Notes: generated by a model not told the origin, from the letters alone. A stretch of DNA of 64,000 nt from Corythoichthys intestinalis (GCF_030265065.1 NC_080400.1:54172001-54236000), one strand, 5' to 3'; shown: positions 8,913-23,275, counted from the stretch's first letter. Program-made: numbers and translations.

Positions 8913-9670
8913 ACTTCCTTGCATTTGACGGAACCGGCTGGGAGATGATCGGCGATAGCATTTTAACACAGGCTCTCAAGCGCTACAAACCAGTGGGGGG
9001 CGTGCCGAGTCGCACCGAGCAGCCAATCGTTTCGTCCCCAAGGAGGAATTTCACTGCAAATGTAGACCGTAGAAATCTGGAGACTCTAAGGATTGACCGT
9101 TGGCTCGAGTCTACAGCAGGGGTGCCCAAGTCGGGTCTTGGAGAGCCCCTATCCAGCTTGTTTTCCATGTCTCCCTCCTTTACACACCTGAACCAAATGA
9201 TCAGTTCATCAGCAAGCTCTGCAGGAGCCTGATTATTTTAATTCAGGTGTGTCGGACAGTCGTGCACCCAGACCGGATGCGGAACTGTAGCCGGAGAAGG
9301 AGGCGGGGGCGGCGAAAACCGGAAGCCGAGGGCAAACGGGGTGCCGGTCCAGGCTACCTGACTGCGATCAACTGATTGCGCTTGCAAGACACCAGATTGG
9401 TGAAAACGTTTCCTCTCTACGGCCCTTTATGGAATACTTTGCCCACCCTTGCTGTAGACTCTACGGGCTGACCATTGGCTCGAATGTCCTCAGCGATCGG
9501 GCTCCAGCCAGTCGCAAGCTTCTCTAGATCCTACATTTTGGGCCAATGGCGGAGAACATGAGAGAGGCAAGGAGGGTGTTACTCTGAAGCTCAACACTGA
9601 CAATTCCAGACCCACACCAGGGCCATGCAGTTTTTCATTGGCGCATTTCAAGTTTGATTTAACAGTAAAT

Positions 9671-9837
9671 CAGGGGAGAGCGCGTACGCAGTCCCCCACT
9701 ACCATAAATTTTGCAGTTGAGATTCCCACATTTGGGGAATTCATAAAGGTCATCGAAACCGGAGTTGTGCAATGGTTAAGACTCGCCTTAGGAAAACCAC
9801 CTGCTTGATCATGGTGTCTCCCCTGCCAGGTAAGTAT
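9671..9837 (-). ncRNA. rnu1: U1 snRNA gene, unit 4
   Basis: Consensus U1 body with the type-B start flank; no stem IV mismatch. Confidence 0.95.
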
Positions 9838-10565
9838 GATTTGCACGCCTCTGCAAAGCCGAGGTCTTGAGCGCGCAGGCCATCTTCGTTCATGAGCTCG
9901 TTTGTTACACACCTATAAAATAGTAACAAACACACATAATGGACAAGGCAACTACAGTAAAACTGTCAACGCACAACTAGTCGTCAACTGACTTGAACTT
10001 TAAATTAGCTTTAAAGAATGTGCAAAACAATCCCAGCATGCATTGCTGCTCCTCCAAAAGCTCAGCTGAAACGGTTGCCCGTACTCTGTCAATGTGCATG
10101 CGCCACTGAAAGCTCCAGATGCTTTGAAATTGTAGTTATTTCTCAAAGCTAGGACAACCTTCCACTCACTTTCCTGTTTGTTTGGTCAGGAATAGACACT
10201 GCTGCTGACATGTTAGGGTCCAACCCGGAATGGATGCTACGTGACTCTTCTGGGTTCAGACTGCAGGCATATCCGATTCCAGTCGGATTCCTCCTCCAAT
10301 CAGATTTTTTTGAGCTGACAGTTCACACATTCTTTGTAAGGGTCCAAATCAGACATGGGCCAGTTCAGAGGCCCACATTATTGACACACCTGACAGGTTC
10401 CTGTGGCAACAAAGACGTCATTCAGAGTAGAGTAAGGTCACGGACAGTCAAAACCCATCTGAGCTGCTCAGACAGAGAATATTGGATTTCGGCCGCCGCT
10501 CCTAACTGATTTCGTCACCGATTCGCTTTTCAGCAAGACTCGGTTTTGCTTTCACCAGTAGAAGG

Positions 10566-10753
10566 GGGCGCACCGTTCCTGGAGGTACTGCAATACCAGG
10601 TCGATGCATGGAGTGGACGGAGCAAGCCCCTATTCCATCCCCTAGGCCCAAAAATCAATTTAATATATGGTTCCCGGATAGGGGACGTATCAGATATTAA
10701 ACTGATAAGAACAGATACTACACTTGATCTTAGCCAAAAGGCCGAGAAGCGAT
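10566..10753 (-). ncRNA. rnu2: U2 snRNA gene, unit 4 (type B)
   Basis: Type B with the stem IIb C-A mismatch, otherwise intact. Confidence 0.95.
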
Positions 10754-11672
10754 AACCACAAACTGGCACGAGGGACAGGCTCATTCCAGCCAATCCGGCC
10801 TAAAGTCATGGTCACACATGTCAAATGACAAAAGCAACACGCATACACAAAAAATCTATCAAGACGGTCCAGCTGCGGCCTGCAGTAGTCACAGGGGGCG
10901 CGGTTGGCGGATGACAAACGCTTGATCTGATCGGTCGTTGAAAGCAAGGGAAACAAGCTCAAGCTGGTCAGAAGAGGAGACCCAAAACCATTCGTTCCTC
11001 CAGCATCTAATTTTAGAACTAGTATAGTCATCCTTTAAATTCATATGGTTAATTTTTGGCTAGGATTATAAAAGTCATAATGTTCCAAGGTCTAGTGAAG
11101 TTTAGTTGTGAAACCCCTTAAGTTAAGTTTAGAGTGAATCGTGGGTAATCAATTTCTTAGCCCCTCACACCCCAAGCTGTACTATTGGGGACGCCGGCGT
11201 CCCCTTGATTTCTCTGGGCCACAATGGCTGTTGTACTCGTCATAAAGACGTCATTTCTGGCCAGTATATAGACGAATAGTCGCTCTTTCATTCAACACCG
11301 GATGGCAGCACTGTCACATCTTCCCGCGGCGACTGAAAACATCCAGTCGAAGTTCGCGTCACTGGCCTCCACCTGACATCTGCAATGTTTCATATCAGGT
11401 CTGTGCTAGAATAATCCATTTTTTCAGAATTGCGTCGACAAAATGACATCACAACGACAAGACAGGGGTAGAAGAAGGTGTGGAACACCAGCAGAAGAGC
11501 ATCCAGTCTTCTCTGAACTACATTTTGGGCCAATGGCGGTGGAACATGAGGAATGTATCCAGGGTGTGGCTCTGAAGCAGTTTGAAATCCCGGAGCATTT
11601 AGCCCATCGCTAACACGACAAGACTCACTTGGCCGAACAACACACCCTTTCACTTTGTTTTTACCGTATAGA

Positions 11673-11785
11673 AAGGTCTGCTTAGCAGAACTTCAAAAAT
11701 TGACTCAAACTCTTGCTGTTCCTCCCCACGGAAATCTTTAGTAAAAGGCGAAAGATTTATACGGTCTGAAAAGGAACAAGAGTGT
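11673..11785 (-). ncRNA. rnu5: U5 snRNA gene, unit 5
   Basis: Array-consensus U5, no private change seen. Confidence 0.96.
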
Positions 11786-12543
11786 ACTTCCTTGCATTTG
11801 ACGGAACCGGCTGGGAGATGATCGGCGATAGCATTTTAACACAGGCTCTCAAGCGCTACAAACCAGTGGGGGGCGTGCCGAGTCGCACCGAGCAGCCAAT
11901 CGTTTCGTCCCCAAGGAGGAATTTCACTGCAAATGTAGACCGTAGAAATCTGGAGACTCTAAGGATTGACCGTTGGCTCGAGTCTACAGCAGGGGTGCCC
12001 AAGTCGGGTCTTGGAGAGCCCCTATCCAGCTTGTTTTCCATGTCTCCCTCCTTTACACACCTGAACCAAATGATCAGTTCATCAGCAAGCTCTGCAGGAG
12101 CCTGATTATTTTAATTCAGGTGTGTCGGACAGTCGTGCACCCAGACCGGATGCGGAACTGTAGCCGGAGAAGGAGGCGGGGGCGGCGAAAACCGGAAGCC
12201 GAGGGCAAACGGGGTGCCGGTCCAGGCTACCTGACTGCGATCAACTGATTGCGCTTGCAAGACACCAGATTGGTGAAAACGTTTCCTCTCTACGGCCCTT
12301 TATGGAATACTTTGCCCACCCTTGCTGTAGACTCTACGGGCTGACCATTGGCTCGAATGTCCTCAGCGATCGGGCTCCAGCCAGTCGCAAGCTTCTCTAG
12401 ATCCTACATTTTGGGCCAATGGCGGAGAACATGAGAGAGGCAAGGAGGGTGTTACTCTGAAGCTCAACACTGACAATTCCAGACCCACACCAGGGCCATG
12501 CAGTTTTTCATTGGCGCATTTCAAGTTTGATTTAACAGTAAAT

Positions 12544-12710
12544 CAGGGGAGAGCGCGTACGCAGTCCCCCACTACCATAAATTTTGCAGTTGAGATTCCC
12601 ACATTTGGGGAATTCATAAAGGTCATCGAAACCGGAGTTGTGCAATGGTTAAGACTCGCCTTAGGAAAACCACCTGCTTGATCATGGTGTCTCCCCTGCC
12701 AGGTAAGTAT
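12544..12710 (-). ncRNA. rnu1: U1 snRNA gene, unit 5
   Basis: Consensus divergent U1 with the type-B start flank. Confidence 0.95.
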
Positions 12711-13438
12711 GATTTGCACGCCTCTGCAAAGCCGAGGTCTTGAGCGCGCAGGCCATCTTCGTTCATGAGCTCGTTTGTTACACACCTATAAAATAGTAAC
12801 AAACACACATAATGGACAAGGCAACTACAGTAAAACTGTCAACGCACAACTAGTCGTCAACTGACTTGAACTTTAAATTAGCTTTAAAGAATGTGCAAAA
12901 CAATCCCAGCATGCATTGCTGCTCCTCCAAAAGCTCAGCTGAAACGGTTGCCCGTACTCTGTCAATGTGCATGCGCCACTGAAAGCTCCAGATGCTTTGA
13001 AATTGTAGTTATTTCTCAAAGCTAGGACAACCTTCCACTCACTTTCCTGTTTGTTTGGTCAGGAATAGACACTGCTGCTGACATGTTAGGGTCCAACCCG
13101 GAATGGATGCTACGTGACTCTTCTGGGTTCAGACTGCAGGCATATCCGATTCCAGTCGGATTCCTCCTCCAATCAGATTTTTTTGAGCTGACAGTTCACA
13201 CATTCTTTGTAAGGGTCCAAATCAGACATGGGCCAGTTCAGAGGCCCACATTATTGACACACCTGACAGGTTCCTGTGGCAACAAAGACGTCATTCAGAG
13301 TAGAGTAAGGTCACGGACAGTCAAAACCCATCTGAGCTGCTCAGACAGAGAATATTGGATTTCGGCCGCCGCTCCTAACTGATTTCGTCACCGATTCGCT
13401 TTTCAGCAAGACTCGGTTTTGCTTTCACCAGTAGAAGG

Positions 13439-13626
13439 GGGCGCACCGTTCCTGGAGGTACTGCAATACCAGGTCGATGCATGGAGTGGACGGAGCAAGC
13501 CCCTATTCCATTCCCTACGCCCAAAAATCAATTTAATATATGGTTCCCGGATAGGGGACGTATCAGATATTAAACTGATAAGAACAGATACTACACTTGA
13601 TCTTAGCCAAAAGGCCGAGAAGCGAT
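13439..13626 (-). ncRNA. rnu2: U2 snRNA gene, unit 5 (type B')
   Basis: Type B with further changes after the Sm site (GGGCGUAGGGAAUGG). Only unit 6 shares them, so units 5 and 6 look like a recent duplication. Confidence 0.95.
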
Positions 13627-14545
13627 AACCACAAACTGGCACGAGGGACAGGCTCATTCCAGCCAATCCGGCCTAAAGTCATGGTCACACATGTCAAATG
13701 ACAAAAGCAACACGCATACACAAAAAATCTATCAAGACGGTCCAGCTGCGGCCTGCAGTAGTCACAGGGGGCGCGGTTGGCGGATGACAAACGCTTGATC
13801 TGATCGGTCGTTGAAAGCAAGGGAAACAAGCTCAAGCTGGTCAGAAGAGGAGACCCAAAACCATTCGTTCCTCCAGCATCTAATTTTAGAACTAGTATAG
13901 TCATCCTTTAAATTCATATGGTTAATTTTTGGCTAGGATTATAAAAGTCATAATGTTCCAAGGTCTAGTGAAGTTTAGTTGTGAAACCCCTTAAGTTAAG
14001 TTTAGAGTGAATCGTGGGTAATCAATTTCTTAGCCCCTCACACCCCAAGCTGTACTATTGGGGACGCCGGCGTCCCCTTGATTTCTCTGGGCCACAATGG
14101 CTGTTGTACTCGTCATAAAGACGTCATTTCTGGCCAGTATATAGACGAATAGTCGCTCTTTCATTCAACACCGGATGGCAGCACTGTCACATCTTCCCGC
14201 GGCGACTGAAAACATCCAGTCGAAGTTCGCGTCACTGGCCTCCACCTGACATCTGCAATGTTTCATATCAGGTCTGTGCTAGAATAATCCATTTTTTCAG
14301 AATTGCGTCGACAAAATGACATCACAACGACAAGACAGGGGTAGAAGAAGGTGTGGAACACCAGCAGAAGAGCATCCAGTCTTCTCTGAACTACATTTTG
14401 GGCCAATGGCGGTGGAACATGAGGAATGTATCCAGGGTGTGGCTCTGAAGCAGTTTGAAATCCCGGAGCATTTAGCCCATCGCTAACACGACAAGACTCA
14501 CTTGGCCGAACAACACACCCTTTCACTTTGTTTTTACCGTATAGA

Positions 14546-14658
14546 AAGGTCTGCTTAGCAGAACTTCAAAAATTGACTCAAACTCTTGCTGTTCCTCCCC
14601 ACGGAAATCTTTAGTAAAAGGCGAAAGATTTATACGGTCTGAAAAGGAACAAGAGTGT
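14546..14658 (-). ncRNA. rnu5: U5 snRNA gene, unit 6
   Basis: Array-consensus U5; the unit is almost identical to unit 5 throughout. Confidence 0.96.
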
Positions 14659-15416
14659 ACTTCCTTGCATTTGACGGAACCGGCTGGGAGATGATCGGCG
14701 ATAGCATTTTAACACAGGCTCTCAAGCGCTACAAACCAGTGGGGGGCGTGCCGAGTCGCACCGAGCAGCCAATCGTTTCGTCCCCAAGGAGGAATTTCAC
14801 TGCAAATGTAGACCGTAGAAATCTGGAGACTCTAAGGATTGACCGTTGGCTCGAGTCTACAGCAGGGGTGCCCAAGTCGGGTCTTGGAGAGCCCCTATCC
14901 AGCTTGTTTTCCATGTCTCCCTCCTTTACACACCTGAACCAAATGATCAGTTCATCAGCAAGCTCTGCAGGAGCCTGATTATTTTAATTCAGGTGTGTCG
15001 GACAGTCGTGCACCCAGACCGGATGCGGAACTGTAGCCGGAGAAGGAGGCGGGGGCGGCGAAAACCGGAAGCCGAGGGCAAACGGGGTGCCGGTCCAGGC
15101 TACCTGACTGCGATCAACTGATTGCGCTTGCAAGACACCAGATTGGTGAAAACGTTTCCTCTCTACGGCCCTTTATGGAATACTTTGCCCACCCTTGCTG
15201 TAGACTCTACGGGCTGACCATTGGCTCGAATGTCCTCAGCGATCGGGCTCCAGCCAGTCGCAAGCTTCTCTAGATCCTACATTTTGGGCCAATGGCGGAG
15301 AACATGAGAGAGGCAAGGAGGGTGTTACTCTGAAGCTCAACACTGACAATTCCAGACCCACACCAGGGCCATGCAGTTTTTCATTGGCGCATTTCAAGTT
15401 TGATTTAACAGTAAAT

Positions 15417-15583
15417 CAGGGGAGAGCGCGTACGCAGTCCCCCACTACCATAAATTTTGCAGTTGAGATTCCCACATTTGGGGAATTCATAAAGGTCATC
15501 GAAACCGGAGTTGTGCAATGGTTAAGACTCGCCTTAGGAAAACCACCTGCTTGATCATGGTGTCTCCCCTGCCAGGTAAGTAT
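15417..15583 (-). ncRNA. rnu1: U1 snRNA gene, unit 6
   Basis: Consensus divergent U1, type-B start flank, same as unit 5. Confidence 0.95.
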
Positions 15584-16311
15584 GATTTGCACGCCTCTGC
15601 AAAGCCGAGGTCTTGAGCGCGCAGGCCATCTTCGTTCATGAGCTCGTTTGTTACACACCTATAAAATAGTAACAAACACACATAATGGACAAGGCAACTA
15701 CAGTAAAACTGTCAACGCACAACTAGTCGTCAACTGACTTGAACTTTAAATTAGCTTTAAAGAATGTGCAAAACAATCCCAGCATGCATTGCTGCTCCTC
15801 CAAAAGCTCAGCTGAAACGGTTGCCCGTACTCTGTCAATGTGCATGCGCCACTGAAAGCTCCAGATGCTTTGAAATTGTAGTTATTTCTCAAAGCTAGGA
15901 CAACCTTCCACTCACTTTCCTGTTTGTTTGGTCAGGAATAGACACTGCTGCTGACATGTTAGGGTCCAACCCGGAATGGATGCTACGTGACTCTTCTGGG
16001 TTCAGACTGCAGGCATATCCGATTCCAGTCGGATTCCTCCTCCAATCAGATTTTTTTGAGCTGACAGTTCACACATTCTTTGTAAGGGTCCAAATCAGAC
16101 ATGGGCCAGTTCAGAGGCCCACATTATTGACACACCTGACAGGTTCCTGTGGCAACAAAGACGTCATTCAGAGTAGAGTAAGGTCACGGACAGTCAAAAC
16201 CCATCTGAGCTGCTCAGACAGAGAATATTGGATTTCGGCCGCCGCTCCTAACTGATTTCGTCACCGATTCGCTTTTCAGCAAGACTCGGTTTTGCTTTCA
16301 CCAGTAGAAGG

Positions 16312-16499
16312 GGGCGCACCGTTCCTGGAGGTACTGCAATACCAGGTCGATGCATGGAGTGGACGGAGCAAGCCCCTATTCCATTCCCTACGCCCAAAAA
16401 TCAATTTAATATATGGTTCCCGGATAGGGGACGTATCAGATATTAAACTGATAAGAACAGATACTACACTTGATCTTAGCCAAAAGGCCGAGAAGCGAT
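16312..16499 (-). ncRNA. rnu2: U2 snRNA gene, unit 6 (type B')
   Basis: Carries the B' changes (GGGCGUAGGGAAUGG) found otherwise only in unit 5. Confidence 0.95.
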
Positions 16500-17418
16500 A
16501 ACCACAAACTGGCACGAGGGACAGGCTCATTCCAGCCAATCCGGCCTAAAGTCATGGTCACACATGTCAAATGACAAAAGCAACACGCATACACAAAAAA
16601 TCTATCAAGACGGTCCAGCTGCGGCCTGCAGTAGTCACAGGGGGCGCGGTTGGCGGATGACAAACGCTTGATCTGATCGGTCGTTGAAAGCAAGGGAAAC
16701 AAGCTCAAGCTGGTCAGAAGAGGAGACCCAAAACCATTCGTTCCTCCAGCATCTAATTTTAGAACTAGTATAGTCATCCTTTAAATTCATATGGTTAATT
16801 TTTGGCTAGGATTATAAAAGTCATAATGTTCCAAGGTCTAGTGAAGTTTAGTTGTGAAACCCCTTAAGTTAAGTTTAGAGTGAATCGTGGGTAATCAATT
16901 TCTTAGCCCCTCACACCCCAAGCTGTACTATTGGGGACGCCGGCGTCCCCTTGATTTCTCTGGGCCACAATGGCTGTTGTACTCGTCATAAAGACGTCAT
17001 TTCTGGCCAGTATATAGACGAATAGTCGCTCTTTCATTCAACACCGGATGGCAGCACTGTCACATCTTCCCGCGGCGACTGAAAACATCCAGTCGAAGTT
17101 CGCGTCACTGGCCTCCACCTGACATCTGCAATGTTTCATATCAGGTCTGTGCTAGAATAATCCATTTTTTCAGAATTGCGTCGACAAAATGACATCACAA
17201 CGACAAGACAGGGGTAGAAGAAGGTGTGGAACACCAGCAGAAGAGCATCCAGTCTTCTCTGAACTACATTTTGGGCCAATGGCGGTGGAACATGAGGAAT
17301 GTATCCAGGGTGTGGCTCTGAAGCAGTTTGAAATCCCGGAGCATTTAGCCCATCGCTAACACGACAAGACTCACTTGGCCGAACAACACACCCTTTCACT
17401 TTGTTTTTACCGTATAGA

Positions 17419-17531
17419 AAGGTCTGCTTAGCAGAACTTCAAAAATTGACTCAAACTCTTGCTGTTCCTCCCCACGGAAATCTTTAGTAAAAGGCGAAAG
17501 ATTTATACGGTCTGAAAAGGAACAAGAGTGT
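17419..17531 (-). ncRNA. rnu5: U5 snRNA gene, unit 7
   Basis: Array-consensus U5. Confidence 0.96.
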
Positions 17532-18289
17532 ACTTCCTTGCATTTGACGGAACCGGCTGGGAGATGATCGGCGATAGCATTTTAACACAGGCTCTCAAGC
17601 GCTACAAACCAGTGGGGGGCGTGCCGAGTCGCACCGAGCAGCCAATCGTTTCGTCCCCAAGGAGGAATTTCACTGCAAATGTAGACCGTAGAAATCTGGA
17701 GACTCTAAGGATTGACCGTTGGCTCGAGTCTACAGCAGGGGTGCCCAAGTCGGGTCTTGGAGAGCCCCTATCCAGCTTGTTTTCCATGTCTCCCTCCTTT
17801 ACACACCTGAACCAAATGATCAGTTCATCAGCAAGCTCTGCAGGAGCCTGATTATTTTAATTCAGGTGTGTCGGACAGTCGTGCACCCAGACCGGATGCG
17901 GAACTGTAGCCGGAGAAGGAGGCGGGGGCGGCGAAAACCGGAAGCCGAGGGCAAACGGGGTGCCGGTCCAGGCTACCTGACTGCGATCAACTGATTGCGC
18001 TTGCAAGACACCAGATTGGTGAAAACGTTTCCTCTCTACGGCCCTTTATGGAATACTTTGCCCACCCTTGCTGTAGACTCTACGGGCTGACCATTGGCTC
18101 GAATGTCCTCAGCGATCGGGCTCCAGCCAGTCGCAGGCTTCTCTAGATCCTACATTTTGGGCCAATGGCGGAGAACATGAGAGAGGCAAGGAGGGTGTTA
18201 CTCTGAAGCTCAACACTGACAATTCCAGACCCACACCAGGGCCATGCAGTTTTTCATTGGCGCATTTCAAGTTTGATTTAACAGTAAAT

Positions 18290-18456
18290 CAGGGGAGAGC
18301 GCGTACGCAGTCTCCCACTACCATAAATTTTGCAGTTGAGATTCCCACATTTGGGGAATTCATAAAGGTCATCGAAACCAGAGTTGTGCAATGGTTAAGA
18401 CTCGCCTTAGGAAAACCACCTGCTTGATCATGGTGTCTCCCCTGCCAGGTAAGTAT
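18290..18456 (-). ncRNA. rnu1: U1 snRNA gene, unit 7
   Basis: Has the stem-loop IV A-C mismatch of units 2 and 12, and a private change of the last stem-loop II loop base (ACUCU before GGUU). Upstream, one base of the 5' spacer (TACTTATTTC on the plus strand near 18752) is also private. Confidence 0.93.
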
Positions 18457-19184
18457 GATTTGCACGCCTCTGCAAAGCCGAGGTCTTGAGCGCGCAGGCC
18501 ATCTTCGTTCATGAGCTCGTTTGTTACACACCTATAAAATAGTAACAAACACACATAATGGACAAGGCAACTACAGTAAAACTGTCAACGCACAACTAGT
18601 CGTCAACTGACTTGAACTTTAAATTAGCTTTAAAGAATGTGCAAAACAATCCCAGCATGCATTGCTGCTCCTCCAAAAGCTCAGCTGAAACGGTTGCCCG
18701 TACTCTGTCAATGTGCATGCGCCACTGAAAGCTCCAGATGCTTTGAAATTGTACTTATTTCTCAAAGCTAGGACAACCTTCCACTCACTTTCCTGTTTGT
18801 TTGGTCAGGAATAGACACTGCTGCTGACATGTTAGGGTCCAACCCGGAATGGATGCTACGTGACTCTTCTGGGTTCAGACTGCAGGCATATCCGATTCCA
18901 GTCGGATTCCTCCTCCAATCAGATTTTTTTGAGCTGACAGTTCACACATTCTTTGTAAGGGTCCAAATCAGACATGGGCCAGTTCAGAGGCCCACATTAT
19001 TGACACACCTGACAGGTTCCTGTGGCAACAAAGACGTCATTCAGAGTAGAGTAAGGTCACGGACAGTCAAAACCCATCTGAGCTGCTCAGACAGAGAATA
19101 TTGGATTTCGGCCGCCGCTCCTAACTGATTTCGTCACCGATTCGCTTTTCAGCAAGACTCGGTTTTGCTTTCACCAGTAGAAGG

Positions 19185-19372
19185 GGGCGCACCGTTCCTG
19201 GAGGTACTGCAATACCAGGTCGATGCATGGAGTGGACGGAGCAAGCCCCTATTCCATCCCCTAGGCCCAAAAATCAATTTAATATATGGTTCCCGGATAG
19301 GGGACGTATCAGATATTAAACTGATAAGAACAGATACTACACTTGATCTTAGCCAAAAGGCCGAGAAGCGAT
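19185..19372 (-). ncRNA. rnu2: U2 snRNA gene, unit 7 (type B)
   Basis: Type B, no private change seen. Confidence 0.95.
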
Positions 19373-20291
19373 AACCACAAACTGGCACGAGGGACAGGCT
19401 CATTCCAGCCAATCCGGCCTAAAGTCATGGTCACACATGTCAAATGACAAAAGCAACACGCATACACAAAAAATCTATCAAGACGGTCCAGCTGCGGCCT
19501 GCAGTAGTCACAGGGGGCGCGGTTGGCGGATGACAAACGCTTGATCTGATCGGTCGTTGAAAGCAAGGGAAACAAGCTCAAGCTGGTCAGAAGAGGAGAC
19601 CCAAAACCATTCGTTCCTCCAGCATCTAATTTTAGAACTAGTATAGTCATCCTTTAAATTCATATGGTTAATTTTTGGCTAGGATTATAAAAGTCATAAT
19701 GTTCCAAGGTCTAGTGAAGTTTAGTTGTGAAACCCCTTAAGTTAAGTTTAGAGTGAATCGTGGGTAATCAATTTCTTAGCCCCTCACACCCCAAGCTGTA
19801 CTATTGGGGACGCCGGCGTCCCCTTGATTTCTCTGGGCCACAATGGCTGTTGTACTCGTCATAAAGACGTCATTTCTGGCCAGTATATAGACGAATAGTC
19901 GCTCTTTCATTCAACACCGGATGGCAGCACTGTCACATCTTCCCGCGGCGACTGAAAACATCCAGTCGAAGTTCGCGTCACTGGCCTCCACCTGACATCT
20001 GCAATGTTTCATATCAGGTCTGTGCTAGAATAATCCATTTTTTCAGAATTGCGTCGACAAAATGACATCACAACGACAAGACAGGGGTAGAAGAAGGTGT
20101 GGAACACCAGCAGAAGAGCATCCAGTCTTCTCTGAACTACATTTTGGGCCAATGGCGGTGGAACATGAGGAATGTATCCAGGGTGTGGCTCTGAAGCAGT
20201 TTGAAATCCCGGAGCATTTAGCCCATCGCTAACACGACAAGACTCACTTGGCCGAACAACACACCCTTTCACTTTGTTTTTACCGTATAGA

Positions 20292-20404
20292 AAGGTCTGC
20301 TTAGCAGAACTTCAAAAATTGACTTAAACTCTTGCTGTTCCTCCCCACGGAAATCTTTAGTAAAAGGCGAAAGATTTATACGGTCTGAAAAGGAACAAGA
20401 GTGT
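20292..20404 (-). ncRNA. rnu5: U5 snRNA gene, unit 8
   Basis: Shares UUUAAGUC with units 1 and 13; hairpin loop UAA. Confidence 0.96.
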
Positions 20405-21162
20405 ACTTCCTTGCATTTGACGGAACCGGCTGGGAGATGATCGGCGATAGCATTTTAACACAGGCTCTCAAGCGCTACAAACCAGTGGGGGGCGTGCCGA
20501 GTCGCACCGAGCAGCCAATCGTTTCGTCCCCAAGGAGGAATTTCACTGCAAATGTAGACCGTAGAAATCTGGAGACTCTAAGGATTGACCGTTGGCTCGA
20601 GTCTACAGCAGGGGTGCCCAAGTCGGGTCTTGGAGAGCCCCTATCCAGCTTGTTTTCCATGTCTCCCTCCTTTACACACCTGAACCAAATGATCAGTTCA
20701 TCAGCAAGCTCTGCAGGAGCCTGATTATTTTGATTCAGGTGTGTCGGACAGTCGTGCACCCAGACCGGATGCGGAACTGTAGCCGGAGAAGGAGGCGGGG
20801 GCGGCGAAAACCGGAAGCCGAGGGCAAACGGGGTGCCGGTCCAGGCTACCTGACTGCGATCAACTGATTGCGCTTGCAAGACACCAGATTGGTGAAAACG
20901 TTTCCTCTCTACGGCCCTTTATGGAATACTTTGCCCACCCTTGCTGTAGACTCTACGGGCTGACCATTGGCTCGAATGTCCTCAGCGATCGGGCTCCAGC
21001 CAGTCGCAGGCTTCTCTAGATCCTACATTTTGGGCCAATGGCGGAGAACATGAGAGAGGCAAGGAGGGTGTTACTCTGAAGCTCAACACTGACAATTCCA
21101 GACCCACACCAGGGCCATGCAGTTTTTCATTGGCGCATTTCAAGTTTGATTTAACAGTAAAT

Positions 21163-21329
21163 CAGGGGAGAGCGCGTACGCAGTCCCCCACTACCATAAA
21201 TTTTGCAGTTGAGATTCCCACATTTGGGGAATTCATAAAGGTCATCGAAACCGGAGTTGTGCAATGGTTAAGACTCGCCTTAGGAAAACCACCTGCTTGA
21301 TCATGGTGTCTCCCCTGCCAGGTAAGTAT
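21163..21329 (-). ncRNA. rnu1: U1 snRNA gene, unit 8
   Basis: Consensus divergent U1, type-A start flank. Confidence 0.95.
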
Positions 21330-22057
21330 GAGTTGCACGCCTCTGCAAAGCCGAGGTCTTGAGCGCGCAGGCCATCTTCGTTCATGAGCTCGTTTGTTAC
21401 ACACCTATAAAATAGTAACAAACACTCATAATGGACAAGGCAACTACAGTAAAACTGTTAACGCACAACTAGTCGTCAACTGACTTGAACTTTAAATTAG
21501 CTTTAAAGAATGTGCAAAACAATCCCAGCATGCATTGCTGCTCCTCCAAAAGCTCAGCTGAAACGGTTGCCCGTACTCTGTCAATGTGCATGCGCCACTG
21601 AAAGCTACAGATGCTTTGAAATTGTAGTTATTTCTCAAAGCTAGGACAACCTTCCACTCACTTTCCTGTTTGTTTGGTCAGGAATAGACACTGCTGCTGA
21701 CATGTTAGGGTCCAACCCGGAATGGATGCTACGTGACTCTTCTGGGTTCAGACTGCAGGCATATCCGATTCCAGTCGGATTCCTCCTCCAATCAGATTTT
21801 TTTGAGCTGACTGTTCACACATTCTTTGTAAGGGTCCAAATCAGACCTGGGCCAGTTCAGAGGCCCACATTATTGACACACCTGACAGGTTCCTGTGGCA
21901 ACAAAGACGTCATTCAGAGTAGAGTAAGGTCACGGACAGTCAAAACCCATCTGAGCTGCTCAGACAGAGAATATTGGATTTCGGCCGCCGCTCCTAACTG
22001 ATTTCGTCACCGATTCGCTTTTCAGCAAGACTCGGTTTTGCTTTCACCAGTAGAAGG

Positions 22058-22245
22058 GGGCGCACCGTTCCTGGAGGTACTGCAATACCAGGTCGATGCA
22101 TGGAGTGGACGGAGCAAGCCCCTATTCCATCTCCTAGGCCCAAAAATCAAATTAATATATGGTCCCCGGATAGGGGACGTATCAGATATTAAACTGATAA
22201 GAACAGATACTACACTTGATCTTAGCCAAAAGGCCGAGAAGCGAT
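22058..22245 (-). ncRNA. rnu2: U2 snRNA gene, unit 8 (type A)
   Basis: Type A with one private change just 5' of the Sm site (AAUUUGAUUUUUGG instead of AAAUUGAUUUUUGG). A 2-bp loss follows in the next spacer, near 22954, and recurs after unit 14. Confidence 0.95.
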
Positions 22246-23162
22246 AACCACAAACTGGCACGAGGGACAGGCTCATTCCAGCCAATCCGGCCTAAAGTCA
22301 TGGTCACACATGTCAAATGACAAAAGCAACACGCATACACAAAAAATCTATCAAGACGGTCCAGCTGCGGCCTGCAGTAGTCACAGGGGGCGCGGTTGGC
22401 GGATGACAAACGCTTGATCTGATCGGTCGTTGAAAGCAAGGGAAACAAGCTCAAGCTGGTCAGAAGAGGAGACCCAAAACCATTCGTTCCTCCAGCATCT
22501 AATTTTAGAACTAGTATAGTCATCCTTTAAATTCATATGGTTAATTTTTGGCTAGGATTATAAAAGTCATAATGTTCCAAGGTCTAGTGAAGTTTAGTTG
22601 TGAAACCCCTTAAGTTAAGTTTAGAGTGAATCGTGGGTAATCAATTTCTTAGCCCCTCACACCCCAAGCTGTACTATTGGGGACGCCGGCGTCCCCTTGA
22701 TTTCTCTGGGCCACAATGGCTGTTGTACTCGTCATAAAGACGTCATTTCTGGCCAGTATATAGACGAATAGTCGCTCTTTCATTCAACACCGGATGGCAG
22801 CACTGTCACATCTTCCCGCGGCGACTGAAAACATCCAGTCGAAGTTCGCGTCACTGGCCTCCACCTGACATCTGCAATGTTTCATATCAGGTCTGTGCTA
22901 GAATAATCCATTTTTTCAGAATTGCGTCGACAAAATGACATCACAACGACAAGACGGGTAGAAGAAGGTGTGGAACACCAGCAGAAGAGCATCCAGTCTT
23001 CTCTGAACTACATTTTGGGCCAATGGCGGTGGAACATGAGGAATGTATCCAGGGTGTGGCTCTGAAGCAGTTTGAAATCCCGGAGCATTTAGCCCATCGC
23101 TAACACGACAAGACTCACTTGGCCGAACAACACACCCTTTCACTTTGTTTTTACCGTATAGA

Positions 23163-23275
23163 AAGGTCTGCTTAGCAGAACTTCAAAAATTGACTCAAAC
23201 TCTTGCTGTTCCTCCCCACGGAAATCTTTAGTAAAAGGCGAAAGATTTATACGGTCTGAAAAGGAACAAGAGTGT
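23163..23275 (-). ncRNA. rnu5: U5 snRNA gene, unit 9
   Basis: Array-consensus U5. Confidence 0.96.
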